Shown here: in pieces, positions 13,676-22,607 of the stretch
Layout: each line of letters starts with the position of its first letter
Numbering within the stretch: position 1 is the stretch's first letter
IMG/VR virus record: IMGVR_UViG_3300045116_000254
Location: 1-37,745 of that record
Length of the DNA: 37,745 bases
Strand: one strand, 5' to 3'
Source: a virus
The notes under the pieces: generated by a model
What the model was told of the DNA's origin: nothing
What the model saw: the letters and a program-made list of their open reading frames with translations, nothing else
Database searches by the model: none
Translations under genes and position numbers: made by a program

Positions 13676-13990
13676 TTATTTTCTGTTGCTTCTTTCAAGT
13701 ATTGTCTCCAGTTTTACCACGCTCGACTTGATCTCATCCACTGTCACCTGAACCTTGTCGATCTTAGTCTCGGTGGCTGTTTGAAGTTTTTCGATTTTCG
13801 TATCCGTGTAGTCTCTGTTAACGAGAATTGCCGTAAAGTGCGCGGCCACAATGGCAACGATGATTGCTCCTACTTGAATCATCAGCGACAAACCAAACCT
13901 TTGCGGACAATGATTTTCAGGACGGCATGGTCCGTTATTCGTTGTTTCAATTTCATCGTCAATATCAATCGGCTTGGCTCGAACTCTCAT
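13676..13990 (-). CDS. Membrane-anchored coiled-coil protein of lysis cassette
   Basis: 104 residues from ATG 13990, set by GGAGGTTGAC upstream. N-terminal 35 residues polar with two Cys; one transmembrane segment (LSLMIQVGAIIVAIVAAHFTAILV, about 35-58); then a helix with heptad-like spacing (TDTKIEKLQTATETKIDKVQVTVDEIKSSVVKLETIL). It could be a holin partner or second holin. The start overlaps the end of the giant virion protein gene by 26 bases. No family recognised with certainty. Confidence 0.6.
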   Translation of the reverse strand: MRVRAKPIDIDDEIETTNNGPCRPENHCPQRFGLSLMIQVGAIIVAIVAAHFTAILVNRDYTDTKIEKLQTATETKIDKVQVTVDEIKSSVVKLETILERSNRK

Positions 13991-16900
13991 TGTCAACCTC
14001 CATTGTCTTAACTTCCTTCATGGCTTCAAGAGCCATGTCAGACGCGCCATCAAAGTCTTTCTGGTCGAGAAGATCTTTGATCATACCATAGTAAACTTTC
14101 AATATTTCATACTTCGCTGGGTCGAAACCATATTTTTTCTCTATCGCTTCTATTTGGGTCTGTTGTTCATCACCAAAAACACCAGTCTTTTTTGCCTTGT
14201 TCATGATTGAGCGAACTGTGTTTTTTATCGATTGCTGATCTTCCCATTCTTTGAAAAAGTCATCGAGCGCCTGGCCGGATCTGTTCTTTCTAGCAAACCA
14301 TCGACCGATGACAGGAAGATCTGCCGCTTCTTTTTCTCTTTCTTTGAACCCGTATTTCGTCATAGGAGTCACAAATTTCGACATGCCAGTAATGCTTGTC
14401 CCAAGTCCTCCAGTGTAGCCGTAAACGAGTTGGTTGAGATAGATGGGGCTTACTCCCATTTGTGTTGCGATTTCGATGATGAGCGGATCTGTGAACTCAT
14501 TGATCTGAACCTCTGGCTTGAGCGTTTTCATGTACTCATTCATCAATGGTCTGTCTCTAAAAAATGATTTGTTTGCCCAAACCTCAACCGCTGGTCCAGC
14601 AAATGCAGGCAAGAATGGCGGAATAATTGATTGACGGAAGTATTGTTCCGCATACGAATCAATGATCGATGGATCCTGCTGGTCGATAGAGTCAAGGATT
14701 CCGACAAGAAGTGACCCGAACAAAAACCCGAGTTCGTCCTGCGGCAGCGGGAACTTTACAATTTTGTCACCAATCTTGACATTGGCAAAACCAACTCGCT
14801 CCCACCACGGCATTTGTCTATACTGTTTGTCTTTTCTCACTGACAAGTATGCTGCCAGCGTCGGGAGTGTGATGCCGACAAGTGCAGCCATGACAGCCTT
14901 TTTCCGTCTTTTTGGATCTTTGAAATTGTCGTAAAATTTCTTTTTGCCAAGTGCCCAAGCGTTGTGAAACGGGATAAATCGATTTAGAAACTTTGAGACA
15001 ACGCCGCCTTTTCTAAAATTCAGCGTGACCTCGGCGGCAGCATTTGCCTTTGCAATAGCGAGGTCTTCTGCCGTGTATTCTGGGCGTTCCTTTGGCAACT
15101 GTTCGCCGACAACCTTAAACTCTCCGAGCCTTGTTGCTGTCTCTGAAATTGAGAAAACAGATTTAACAAAATCAATCGGATGACGGACGATCAACATGGC
15201 TTTCGATAGTGGCCCGTTGGCAAGAATTTGATCTTGGATGTGTTTAAGACTTTGCTGGTCTTCCCTGACCTGATTGAACAATTCACCACCAGTGTCTCGC
15301 CACTGCTGATATTCAGGAGAGTTTTTGGCAATCAACTTATAGGCTCCAAGATGACGAACAAGTGCCATTGGAGACGGATACTTTGAGTTCACCATCGAAG
15401 TGATTGCGTCACGGAAAGCGTTGACGATGGTCCAGCTAAACTTCAACCCAGTGGCACCCAATACGATTGTCTTTTTTGGAATTTCAAGAATCTTAAAAAA
15501 CACATTCAACACAGGACCAAACTCTGGAACGTCAAGATTGGCCAATGTCTTATAGAGCCAGGGATCAATTTCAAAGTAGCGATTTTGCCCATCGATTCTC
15601 TTGATGACGATAGGATCGTTGCCACGGTAAGCAAGCAGGTTAGAGAAATATGTGACGACGTTGTCGAGCCCAGACGCTTTGCCCTCCTCGTCAACAATTT
15701 CAAAACCAAATTGTTTTTTGAGGGCTTCATTCAGCTTCTCAATCGAGACATGATTTGGAACCTGGATCGCGTCGATCTCGCGCACCCACCACTTCCCTTC
15801 TGGTGACTTCATGGCAAGATCAACCAGGGCATTTCCAACGCGAGTTCTGTCGGCGATGGCAATCATGTTCTTCACCATTGAAACGGCCTGCTGCAAGAAA
15901 TGCTGGACCTTTCTTGCGCTGCCTTCCTCTGTCATTTTCTTCACCGCAGATCCAGGCATAATGTAAGAGCCCTTGCCAAACCCAGATCCGATTGTCTCAT
16001 CGTAAATCCGCTTCAACGGAAGATAAAAATCAATGGATTTTAAGATTATTTCAGCGTCTTTCTCTGTGAGGCCACCTGATCTCACAACATAATGGACAAG
16101 GTTTTGATACCAGTTGGACATCGCATCAGTAGTTTCCTGATAATATGGAACGTCCTTGTATTTGTTGTAAACGTACTGAGCGTCCTGCTGTGAAATGCCT
16201 GGGTTTCGCCCCTGGTCGAGTCTGGCCAAAGCAATCTTTGAATAAGCAAACCGAAGGAACTGATCGAAGTTTTTGGACACAGGGGCCAAAATTTCTTTCA
16301 GGCTTGGACCAATGCGTTTCCCTGAAAAATCAACTTGGCCATGAATAAGCCAAGCTATTGCCCTGGCATCAGATCCAAGAGAATACATTTTAAGCTCGTA
16401 AGGATCATGCGACGGAGAAACATGGAAGTTGACCCCAGAGATCATGTCGTTAACGGCTTTTTTGAGTATCGCATCAGAATCAAACAGGGCCTCTTCGGTC
16501 CTCAGCTTAAACCGTTGCCACTTAGACAAGTGTGTCCCCTTCGGCTCCTCTCCGATCTTCCCCATCTGGCCGGCAACACGAGATTCGGCGCCCTGGCCTG
16601 TGAAACGAGAAGTGATGTTCAAGGTCTGCTGAACTCGTTTGTTGACCTCGGGATATTGTTTCAGCCACGCTGTGAAATCTCTGTAAAAATTTGGAGCGAG
16701 CTCTTGAGCCCTCTGGTTGTTCATGAAGTAATGACGCATGAACTCGGCAAACCCTTCTTTGATGTTGTCTTTTTCCAGGTTGTAATCAAGCGGGAGAATT
16801 TCGTTTTTGTGTTTTTTATACAGTGTCCTTATGGCAGATTGATTGTCAAACCAGTGAGCAATTTCGTGCGTCGCGGTTGGAACGTCGTTGGCAACAGCTA

Positions 16901-19433
16901 CTCGGATCACACCTGACCTCGGATAGAACAACCCTGCGCGTTCCATCTTTTGAGTTTTTGTCCGAAACCTTCCGTACTTGACAGGAGCGTTCCAAATAGC
17001 AGCCATCTGCTGAACGGCATCCACCCCACCGAGAGGCTCTGTCCTTGCATACGATGGTTGAGGTTCCATGCTGATGTTTGAATCACGCTGGTAAAGCCCT
17101 GCCGCAGTCCCTCCGGCAATAGCGCCCTGAGGTTTTTCTGGTGTCTTGCTTTCTCTCCACCGGACCTCTGCGTCAATGTCGCCACCAAGCCTCGACTTGA
17201 TGTATTTGTTCTGGTGGGATCCTGCCCAGTCCCTCAAGCTCAACACATCATCATCGCCAAGTTTTGAAATGATTGACTTATAATAATCCAAACCTCTTTC
17301 GAGACCGCCCTGTTTCGTGATTTGACTTTCGATCAATTCTTTCAGCGATTCCAGTTCTGATTTGATTCCGGCAACCTCTTGGATCCGTTGCGGATCCGCA
17401 TCAATGCTTCCGATCTTCCCAAACTTTGCCTTGTCCATTACCACAGGACTCACAACACCAACCGTTTTTCCTCCAGAGGTGAAAAAAGCAATACCTGAGT
17501 TTGGCGCAACACTGACTTCGGCGTCAGGATGAAATGTTAAAATGTTATCAACCTGATTAATGTCGTATGAGAAATGGTGCTGCAAGTCTGTCGTTGCCGC
17601 GTGAACAAGAGGTGAAGCGGATATCCCGTTGTAATATTCGCCAGCGAACTTGGCGGGCACAGCTTCATTTGGGAGAGTAATAATTTTTTTGAGACTTTCA
17701 CTTTTCTCATCTGGCAGAGGAGAGACATTCTTGTTTTTTATTGCAGACTTTGGAAGCTGGATAACATAACCGCCATTTGTGAAGACGCCAAGTTTGTCTG
17801 AATAAAAAGACATTTTTGATTTTTTGTTCCAGGGATTGCGCGTCTGAACTGCCGTGACATTTTTTGGTTTGTAGGCGTTATAATAGACAACACCTTCTCC
17901 TTGCGGCCTCACGCTCGGAAATCTCTTTGTTGTTTTGGAAGGTCCGTGCTGCGGCAATTTATTTGTCGGCCAGTTTTTATCGACCACGGCCTTGAAGTTC
18001 TGAAGTTTTGGCATCGAATAGGGGATCCTGAACTCCCCGTCCCCTGGCACTTTGAACAAAACAGTTTGCGGAGTCAGGTTCTCTTTCGGAGCGTCTGTCA
18101 TTGCGTCCTTGATGCTGTCAGACAAAAAGGCTTGCTGTTGTTTTGCCGTAACCTTTGACGCATCGCCCACCTGCTCTGAATACTGTTTCACAATATCTAC
18201 GCCTCCATCAACATCTGGAACTGCCTTTTGTTTTGGCAGCGCGGGTGGAGGTGTAGGTGGAAGCTGAGCAGTCGTCTCGTCGGCAACAGGAGTGAGCTGA
18301 ACCACTGGTTTTGTTGGCTCCGGGATCGGTTGAGGCTTTGCAATTTCCGTTGTCAATTCAGGCTGAGGAACTGGCTCTGGCTGAGGGGCCACTGGCTTTG
18401 GCTCAATCTTTTGCGTGGTCTCTGCAAGCAACGCGGGAGGTGTTGGTTTTTTGTTCTCTGCTGCTTTCCTGACGTTCTTGATGATGTCGTTAAACAGATA
18501 TTTGACTTTTGAAACGATACCAGACTTTGAAACGTATTGCTGATCTATGACTCCGCCAGTATTAGGATCGCGTTTTATCCATACATCGCCACCTGTTCTT
18601 GGCATTGTTCCATAATACTCAAACCCCTCATTCTGAAGAGTTTTAATTTTCGCGTCCCTGGCTGTCATTTCAGCAAGAGAGCTTTTGACGGATGAAGAAA
18701 TCTTTGGAGCCACACTTCTGACTCCTTTAATTGCGTATGGCGTGGCCAACATTGCAGCAAGGGTTGCAGCTTCTCCAGCCTTCGTCATATCTTTCTCAAG
18801 AATTGCTTCGGTTCCTTTTTTCCCAACCTGATATCCCATAACCGGAGGAACGACAACCGAGGACACTTGTGGCATGGACGCCATTAAAGCAATCTGCTGA
18901 ATAGCGGCAGGGCTGGACAGGCTTTCGACTGTGTTTTTTATTCCCCGAGTGAACTTGCTAAGTTTTGTTTTGTCTTCAGTCTTATCGAACTGAATCATTG
19001 GCTTGTTAAACTCTTTAATTTGCTCGGGCGTCATCACCGGAGGTCTGATTTGTCCATATTGCATCACACCAAGACCAACTGACTGTGGCATGTTATATGA
19101 TGGTGTCGGTTGTTCTTCTGTTCTCTGGAATTGTTTTGGAACCTTTTTGACTGGTGTGTAAATTGGACCTTTGTGTGTAATCCAGTCATAAGATTTTTTG
19201 GCAACACCCTTGACAGCCTCAATCCCTTTGTCGAGAAGAGACGGCTCCTCTGTTGCTTGTGTTATTTGTTTGTTTTCAAAACCAAAAACAGACTCAAGAT
19301 TTTGTTTTGATTTGTTTGTCTTCAATGAAGGGAATGAAGGGTTTGGTTTAATTACTTCTTTCTTGTCTTCAGGCTCAACAACTGGAGTCCCAAAAAAATC
19401 AGCCTCAAGATTTTGTATGGTTTGAGAGGTCAT
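13965..19433 (-). CDS. Giant polyvalent internal virion protein with zincin motif
   Basis: About 1822 residues from ATG 19433 (a GTG at 19448 is alternative); the largest gene here. Residues 1-120 are disordered, 330-420 Pro/Gln-rich. HEIAH at about 856-860 with EGFAEF at 893-898 gives the HExxH...E arrangement of zinc metallopeptidases. The last 700 residues (FRDAITSMVNSK, KFLNRFIPFHNAWALGKKKFYDNFKDP, ANKSFFRDRPL) resemble LPD38-type domains of large polyvalent phage proteins. Such proteins are packaged in the virion and ejected with the DNA, where their domains act on envelope or host factors. Several hydrophobic segments may help cross membranes. Its place between Gln/Ala-rich virion genes and the lysis cassette fits an ejection protein. 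Confidence 0.75.
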   Translation of the reverse strand: MTSQTIQNLEADFFGTPVVEPEDKKEVIKPNPSFPSLKTNKSKQNLESVFGFENKQITQATEEPSLLDKGIEAVKGVAKKSYDWITHKGPIYTPVKKVPKQFQRTEEQPTPSYNMPQSVGLGVMQYGQIRPPVMTPEQIKEFNKPMIQFDKTEDKTKLSKFTRGIKNTVESLSSPAAIQQIALMASMPQVSSVVVPPVMGYQVGKKGTEAILEKDMTKAGEAATLAAMLATPYAIKGVRSVAPKISSSVKSSLAEMTARDAKIKTLQNEGFEYYGTMPRTGGDVWIKRDPNTGGVIDQQYVSKSGIVSKVKYLFNDIIKNVRKAAENKKPTPPALLAETTQKIEPKPVAPQPEPVPQPELTTEIAKPQPIPEPTKPVVQLTPVADETTAQLPPTPPPALPKQKAVPDVDGGVDIVKQYSEQVGDASKVTAKQQQAFLSDSIKDAMTDAPKENLTPQTVLFKVPGDGEFRIPYSMPKLQNFKAVVDKNWPTNKLPQHGPSKTTKRFPSVRPQGEGVVYYNAYKPKNVTAVQTRNPWNKKSKMSFYSDKLGVFTNGGYVIQLPKSAIKNKNVSPLPDEKSESLKKIITLPNEAVPAKFAGEYYNGISASPLVHAATTDLQHHFSYDINQVDNILTFHPDAEVSVAPNSGIAFFTSGGKTVGVVSPVVMDKAKFGKIGSIDADPQRIQEVAGIKSELESLKELIESQITKQGGLERGLDYYKSIISKLGDDDVLSLRDWAGSHQNKYIKSRLGGDIDAEVRWRESKTPEKPQGAIAGGTAAGLYQRDSNISMEPQPSYARTEPLGGVDAVQQMAAIWNAPVKYGRFRTKTQKMERAGLFYPRSGVIRVAVANDVPTATHEIAHWFDNQSAIRTLYKKHKNEILPLDYNLEKDNIKEGFAEFMRHYFMNNQRAQELAPNFYRDFTAWLKQYPEVNKRVQQTLNITSRFTGQGAESRVAGQMGKIGEEPKGTHLSKWQRFKLRTEEALFDSDAILKKAVNDMISGVNFHVSPSHDPYELKMYSLGSDARAIAWLIHGQVDFSGKRIGPSLKEILAPVSKNFDQFLRFAYSKIALARLDQGRNPGISQQDAQYVYNKYKDVPYYQETTDAMSNWYQNLVHYVVRSGGLTEKDAEIILKSIDFYLPLKRIYDETIGSGFGKGSYIMPGSAVKKMTEEGSARKVQHFLQQAVSMVKNMIAIADRTRVGNALVDLAMKSPEGKWWVREIDAIQVPNHVSIEKLNEALKKQFGFEIVDEEGKASGLDNVVTYFSNLLAYRGNDPIVIKRIDGQNRYFEIDPWLYKTLANLDVPEFGPVLNVFFKILEIPKKTIVLGATGLKFSWTIVNAFRDAITSMVNSKYPSPMALVRHLGAYKLIAKNSPEYQQWRDTGGELFNQVREDQQSLKHIQDQILANGPLSKAMLIVRHPIDFVKSVFSISETATRLGEFKVVGEQLPKERPEYTAEDLAIAKANAAAEVTLNFRKGGVVSKFLNRFIPFHNAWALGKKKFYDNFKDPKRRKKAVMAALVGITLPTLAAYLSVRKDKQYRQMPWWERVGFANVKIGDKIVKFPLPQDELGFLFGSLLVGILDSIDQQDPSIIDSYAEQYFRQSIIPPFLPAFAGPAVEVWANKSFFRDRPLMNEYMKTLKPEVQINEFTDPLIIEIATQMGVSPIYLNQLVYGYTGGLGTSITGMSKFVTPMTKYGFKEREKEAADLPVIGRWFARKNRSGQALDDFFKEWEDQQSIKNTVRSIMNKAKKTGVFGDEQQTQIEAIEKKYGFDPAKYEILKVYYGMIKDLLDQKDFDGASDMALEAMKEVKTMEVDNESSSQAD

Positions 19434-19434
19434 T

Positions 19435-19875
19435 TTATTTTGCGCCACTTGAACGAATTTTTTTTACTCTCGTTTGTTCTTCATATTTCTGATCAAGTGG
19501 TAATGAATTATACCACGTCTCATATTGTGATGCCTCTTCATCACTTATAGTGCCTTGACCAAACTTCGTTCCATAATTTCTCATCCTTGATGTGTATTGC
19601 CACTGTGATTCTGGTGTTGGAGCGTTTGGTCTCCAAACAGGATCAATCTCTTCTTGAGTTGGATCATATTTGGCTTTGCCAGCCGATTTTGACGAAATAA
19701 ATAATGCTCTATCGGCAGGTGATAGAGTCTTTAATTTTTCATAATCTCTGATTTCGGTTGTGCTTTCAGGAAACAACATTGCCTCTGCTTGTTTTTTCTT
19801 TGTGCCACCATATTCTCCAAGCCCTTCACCAACACCTTTAAGCAATGATCCTGCAATTACTTTTTTCCAGTTCAT
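19435..19875 (-). CDS. Internal virion protein candidate
   Basis: 146 residues; GGGGGC before ATG 19875. N-terminal amphipathic KKVIAGSLLKGVGEGLGEYGG, then a helix-rich, charged body with Trp/Tyr (WQYTSRMRNYGTKFG). No family recognised. It lies between the Gln-rich protein and the giant ejection protein and probably belongs to the same DNA-ejection set. Confidence 0.6.
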   Translation of the reverse strand: MNWKKVIAGSLLKGVGEGLGEYGGTKKKQAEAMLFPESTTEIRDYEKLKTLSPADRALFISSKSAGKAKYDPTQEEIDPVWRPNAPTPESQWQYTSRMRNYGTKFGQGTISDEEASQYETWYNSLPLDQKYEEQTRVKKIRSSGAK

Positions 19876-21248
19876 GTTGCCCCCATTGTCTGTGCCGTTT
19901 TAGGCATAGCGTACTGAGACTTTGCAGTCTTGTAAGCGTTTTGATATTTTGGAACGTAAGACGTTTTCTGTGCTTGCTGACTCGTTGCCTGCTTTGCTGA
20001 TGCAAGTTGTTGTTGATTCATTGCAGGTTGCCGAGCATTAGAAAATCCCTCACTCGACCCAAGCGTCTTGGCTGGCATTGAATACTTTTGTTGATACATC
20101 GTCTTTGTCGCTGGTTGTGTTCTGGTTGAGGCATTAGCACCATAGTATTGTGGCTGATAACTCGACTGTTGGTATTCTGGTGTTTGCTGATATGCCATCA
20201 CGTCTTCTTGGACATCCTCTGGCAAGTTTGTCATGTAGGTGCCAGCCTGAGACGCGAGACCAGTCGCGGCCTGTTGACCTTGCAACAAGGCATTCAGATA
20301 ATCATATTGACCGGCTTGGTTTGCTTCCCATTCCTGGGCCTGCAATGACGTAAGGTCCTGAGCCTGCCCATACTTCGATTGATATTCTTTTTCAGCCTCG
20401 GCTGCCTGCTGTTCCTGAAGCCATGTTTGGAGACCAGTATCGTACTGAGATTTTGAAACATCCTGCTGATAGGCATACTGACCCTCTGCCGCCTTCGCCG
20501 CTTCAATATCTTTTGCGTACTGAGCCGCGGCCTGTCGTTCTCCTGCCTGTGATGCAAGGGCCTGTTGTTCAAGCCCCTCTTGGGCGGTTGATCTGGTAAG
20601 TCCAAGTTCCTGTTCTTTCTGTTCAAGTCCAAGTTTTGACTGGGCTTCCTGATAACCTATGTCACGGTTAGCGGATGCAATGGCTTTGTTCTCTTCGATG
20701 CCAAGATTGGCAAGAAGAGCAGCGGCCTGTTCTGGCCTTGTCTGATTTCTGGCAACTTCATCCTCAATCTGTTGGCGAAGTCCTGCGTATTGGGCACGAA
20801 TGCCTTCTGCCGAAGCAGTCTTTTGAGCACCGTAAATATCCTCGGCAATAGGCGAAACTTCTTTTATTGCTTCGATTTCAGGCGCTCCAAAGTCTGTTCG
20901 TTCCATTGCAAGCTGATCATAGCCAGTGAACTTTTGATACTGAGGGAGTTCGGCTCCTTCTGGTATTTGCCAATCATAACCTTGATACGTGCCAACATCC
21001 TCAATTCGTTGCCCAAGTCCTGTCAGTTGTTCTGGTGGCTTCAACGCACCATAGTATTGATCAAGGGCCTGTGTTGCCCCTTCAAACGATCCTTGAATAT
21101 CAGGTGCCCACGTTGTGTCTTTCGCTGTTGTAGGCGGTTTGTAAACCTGTCCTGTGTTGGCATCTAACCACTGATTTGTTTTAGGATCATAGATCAAAGA
21201 TCCTTGTGGTGCTTGTTGCTGTTGTCCAAACTTGTTTTGGTAAGCCAT
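19872..21248 (-). CDS. Gln/Ala/Tyr-rich internal virion protein
   Basis: 458 residues from ATG 21248, chosen for TGAGGTTAAT directly upstream. Very rich in Gln, Ala and Tyr. A long central helical part (about 140-300, e.g. ARNQTRPEQAAALLANLG, QAAAQYAKDIEAAKAAEGQYA) may form coiled coils. The C-terminal 100 residues are low-complexity Gln/Tyr/Pro/Lys. No enzyme motif. Composition and place just before the giant polyvalent protein are those of ejected podovirus core proteins. Confidence 0.65.
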   Translation of the reverse strand: MAYQNKFGQQQQAPQGSLIYDPKTNQWLDANTGQVYKPPTTAKDTTWAPDIQGSFEGATQALDQYYGALKPPEQLTGLGQRIEDVGTYQGYDWQIPEGAELPQYQKFTGYDQLAMERTDFGAPEIEAIKEVSPIAEDIYGAQKTASAEGIRAQYAGLRQQIEDEVARNQTRPEQAAALLANLGIEENKAIASANRDIGYQEAQSKLGLEQKEQELGLTRSTAQEGLEQQALASQAGERQAAAQYAKDIEAAKAAEGQYAYQQDVSKSQYDTGLQTWLQEQQAAEAEKEYQSKYGQAQDLTSLQAQEWEANQAGQYDYLNALLQGQQAATGLASQAGTYMTNLPEDVQEDVMAYQQTPEYQQSSYQPQYYGANASTRTQPATKTMYQQKYSMPAKTLGSSEGFSNARQPAMNQQQLASAKQATSQQAQKTSYVPKYQNAYKTAKSQYAMPKTAQTMGAT

Positions 21249-21255
21249 ATTAACC

Positions 21256-21489
21256 TCATACATTCTGACCGCTTTTAAGCATCTGCATCACAGTATTCAT
21301 GTCATAACGGTTTCGTGGCATGCTTCCACCAATTATCTGTTGAGATTTTGATGGAGGAGTAACGGCGTTTTGAAAAGATGATTGAGGAGGCAATTGACCA
21401 AGCCCTGAAGGCAATGATGATCTAACACCTCCAACTGGTACCGACTGTGCCTGTGTTTTTGGTTCTGGAATGTCAGGTGATTTTCCCAT
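21256..21489 (-). CDS. Small Pro/Ser/Gln-rich virion-region protein
   Basis: 77 residues; GAGAGGTTAAT before ATG 21489, nearly the same leader as the next gene. Mostly disordered (Pro, Ser, Gln), with a short C-terminal helix (MNTVMQMLKSG). No family recognised; probably an internal or minor virion component. Confidence 0.55.
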   Translation of the reverse strand: MGKSPDIPEPKTQAQSVPVGGVRSSLPSGLGQLPPQSSFQNAVTPPSKSQQIIGGSMPRNRYDMNTVMQMLKSGQNV

Positions 21490-21490
21490 A

Positions 21491-21790
21491 TTAACCTCTC
21501 CCTCTTAAAAGTTGTGCGGCAATGGATGTTCTCGGAATATCAGATCCAAGATTTTGACGCCCTGAAAATTGTCCGGCTCCGACTCTTGTACTTCCAACAT
21601 TTCCAACACCAGGACTTGAATATCCGGCTTTTTGTCTGGCCGCTTTTTCTTCTGGTGTCAACATAGCCGCACCAATCCCTCCTAAAGCTGAAGCCGCACC
21701 TGTGATAGCCGCTGCTGTGGCCGCTGAAGCCGCTGCTGATTTTCCTGCGCCTGCACCTGCCGCCGCTGCGCCTGCTGCTGCTGGTAACAT
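21491..21790 (-). CDS. Ala/Gly-rich small virion protein
   Basis: 99 residues. Residues 3-43 are almost only Ala, Gly and Ser, followed by LGGIGAAML, giving a glycine-zipper-like hydrophobic segment, then a polar tail (TPEEKAARQKAGYSSPG). GAGGTGATTT before ATG 21790. Such Ala/Gly segments occur in phage internal proteins that insert in membranes during DNA ejection. No family recognised. Confidence 0.6.
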   Translation of the reverse strand: MLPAAAGAAAAGAGAGKSAAASAATAAAITGAASALGGIGAAMLTPEEKAARQKAGYSSPGVGNVGSTRVGAGQFSGRQNLGSDIPRTSIAAQLLRGRG

Positions 21791-21793
21791 AAA

Positions 21794-22330
21794 TCACCTC
21801 CACACGTTCTGAAGACGTTTTTGCAAATCTTCTTTGAACGCACAAAATCTTAAAATGTTCACGCGTTTTCCTTCAAACAATGCCTCGTTGAATAGTGTGC
21901 CCTCAAGCACAAATCCGTTTTTTGACAATTCTGTCTCAACTCGGTCATTCACAACGAGAGTTTCGCAAATCACCTTCTCAATTCCAAGAGAATTGATCAC
22001 AAAATCAAGGATGATGGCTGTTGCCGACATAGCGTGTTTCATTTTTCGAAACTCTGGTTTTATCATCACTCCAATGCTGGCAACCCTGGCCTTCCACTTT
22101 ATGTTGTAAACCATCGCCAGTCCAACCTCGACTTGGCTGTTGTCGTCATAGACGACGAACATGTGTGCGTTTCCAAGATTGGCAAGAGACACAAAATCTT
22201 CATGGCGCATGACAGGCCCGAAGTCATAAAAGAATGTAGCGTTTTCGTGGTCGTAGTAACACTCTTTTGCAAAGTCTGCGTCTTTTGCTTCGTAAAGTCT
22301 GAGAAAGGTTGTCGCCGTTTTTTTAAGCAT
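21794..22330 (-). CDS. GNAT-family acetyltransferase
   Basis: 178 residues from ATG 22330 (GGAACCGGAAAAG upstream; an ATG at 22357 lies inside the previous gene). GNAT fold order is visible: N-terminal ATTFLRLYEAKDADF, strand HMFVVYDDNSQVEVGLAMVY, strand VASIGVMIKPEFRKMKHAMSA with an acetyl-CoA loop-like segment, helix, then KVICETLVVNDRVETELSKNGFVLEG, ending in NILRF. The acceptor is unknown. Its position inside the tail/internal-protein cluster is shared with several podoviruses and suggests virion-protein or host-factor modification. Confidence 0.78.
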   Translation of the reverse strand: MLKKTATTFLRLYEAKDADFAKECYYDHENATFFYDFGPVMRHEDFVSLANLGNAHMFVVYDDNSQVEVGLAMVYNIKWKARVASIGVMIKPEFRKMKHAMSATAIILDFVINSLGIEKVICETLVVNDRVETELSKNGFVLEGTLFNEALFEGKRVNILRFCAFKEDLQKRLQNVWR

Positions 22331-22607
22331 CTTTTCCGGTTCCTTTAGACAAAGCATGTGCTTTGCGTCTTATGTCAACAACTTTGGAAAATCTTTTGTC
22401 AAATCTTATCGATAAAATATTTGCCAATGGAAAATTCAACCACTCATTGTCACCTGTAAGGATTTCAAAAACCTTTGTTTCTGTGACAAAGTATCTCTCG
22501 GCAACTTCAAACTCCTCTTTTTTTCCAGTAACAAATTCAATGGTAACTCCAAAATGATCTGGAAGAGCTTGGTCGTCTTTTTTGATGAATGGTTTGACGC
22601 TGTTCAT
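22323..22607 (-). CDS. Hypothetical tail-region protein
   Basis: 94 residues from ATG 22607, which overlaps the fibre gene stop (ATGA) with GAGGGTTTT as binding site. A longer frame upstream lies antisense-like over the fibre gene and is not needed. Beta-rich middle (FGVTIEFVTGKKEEFEVAERYFVTETKVFEILTG, NFPLANILSIRFDKRF) and a basic tail. Beta-sheet pattern suggests a small barrel. No family recognised. Confidence 0.65.
   Translation of the reverse strand: MNSVKPFIKKDDQALPDHFGVTIEFVTGKKEEFEVAERYFVTETKVFEILTGDNEWLNFPLANILSIRFDKRFSKVVDIRRKAHALSKGTGKDA

Noticed and set aside
16335-16916. Plus-strand open frame of 193 codons
   Set aside because: Antisense to the giant virion protein across its zincin motif; no motif or start signal.
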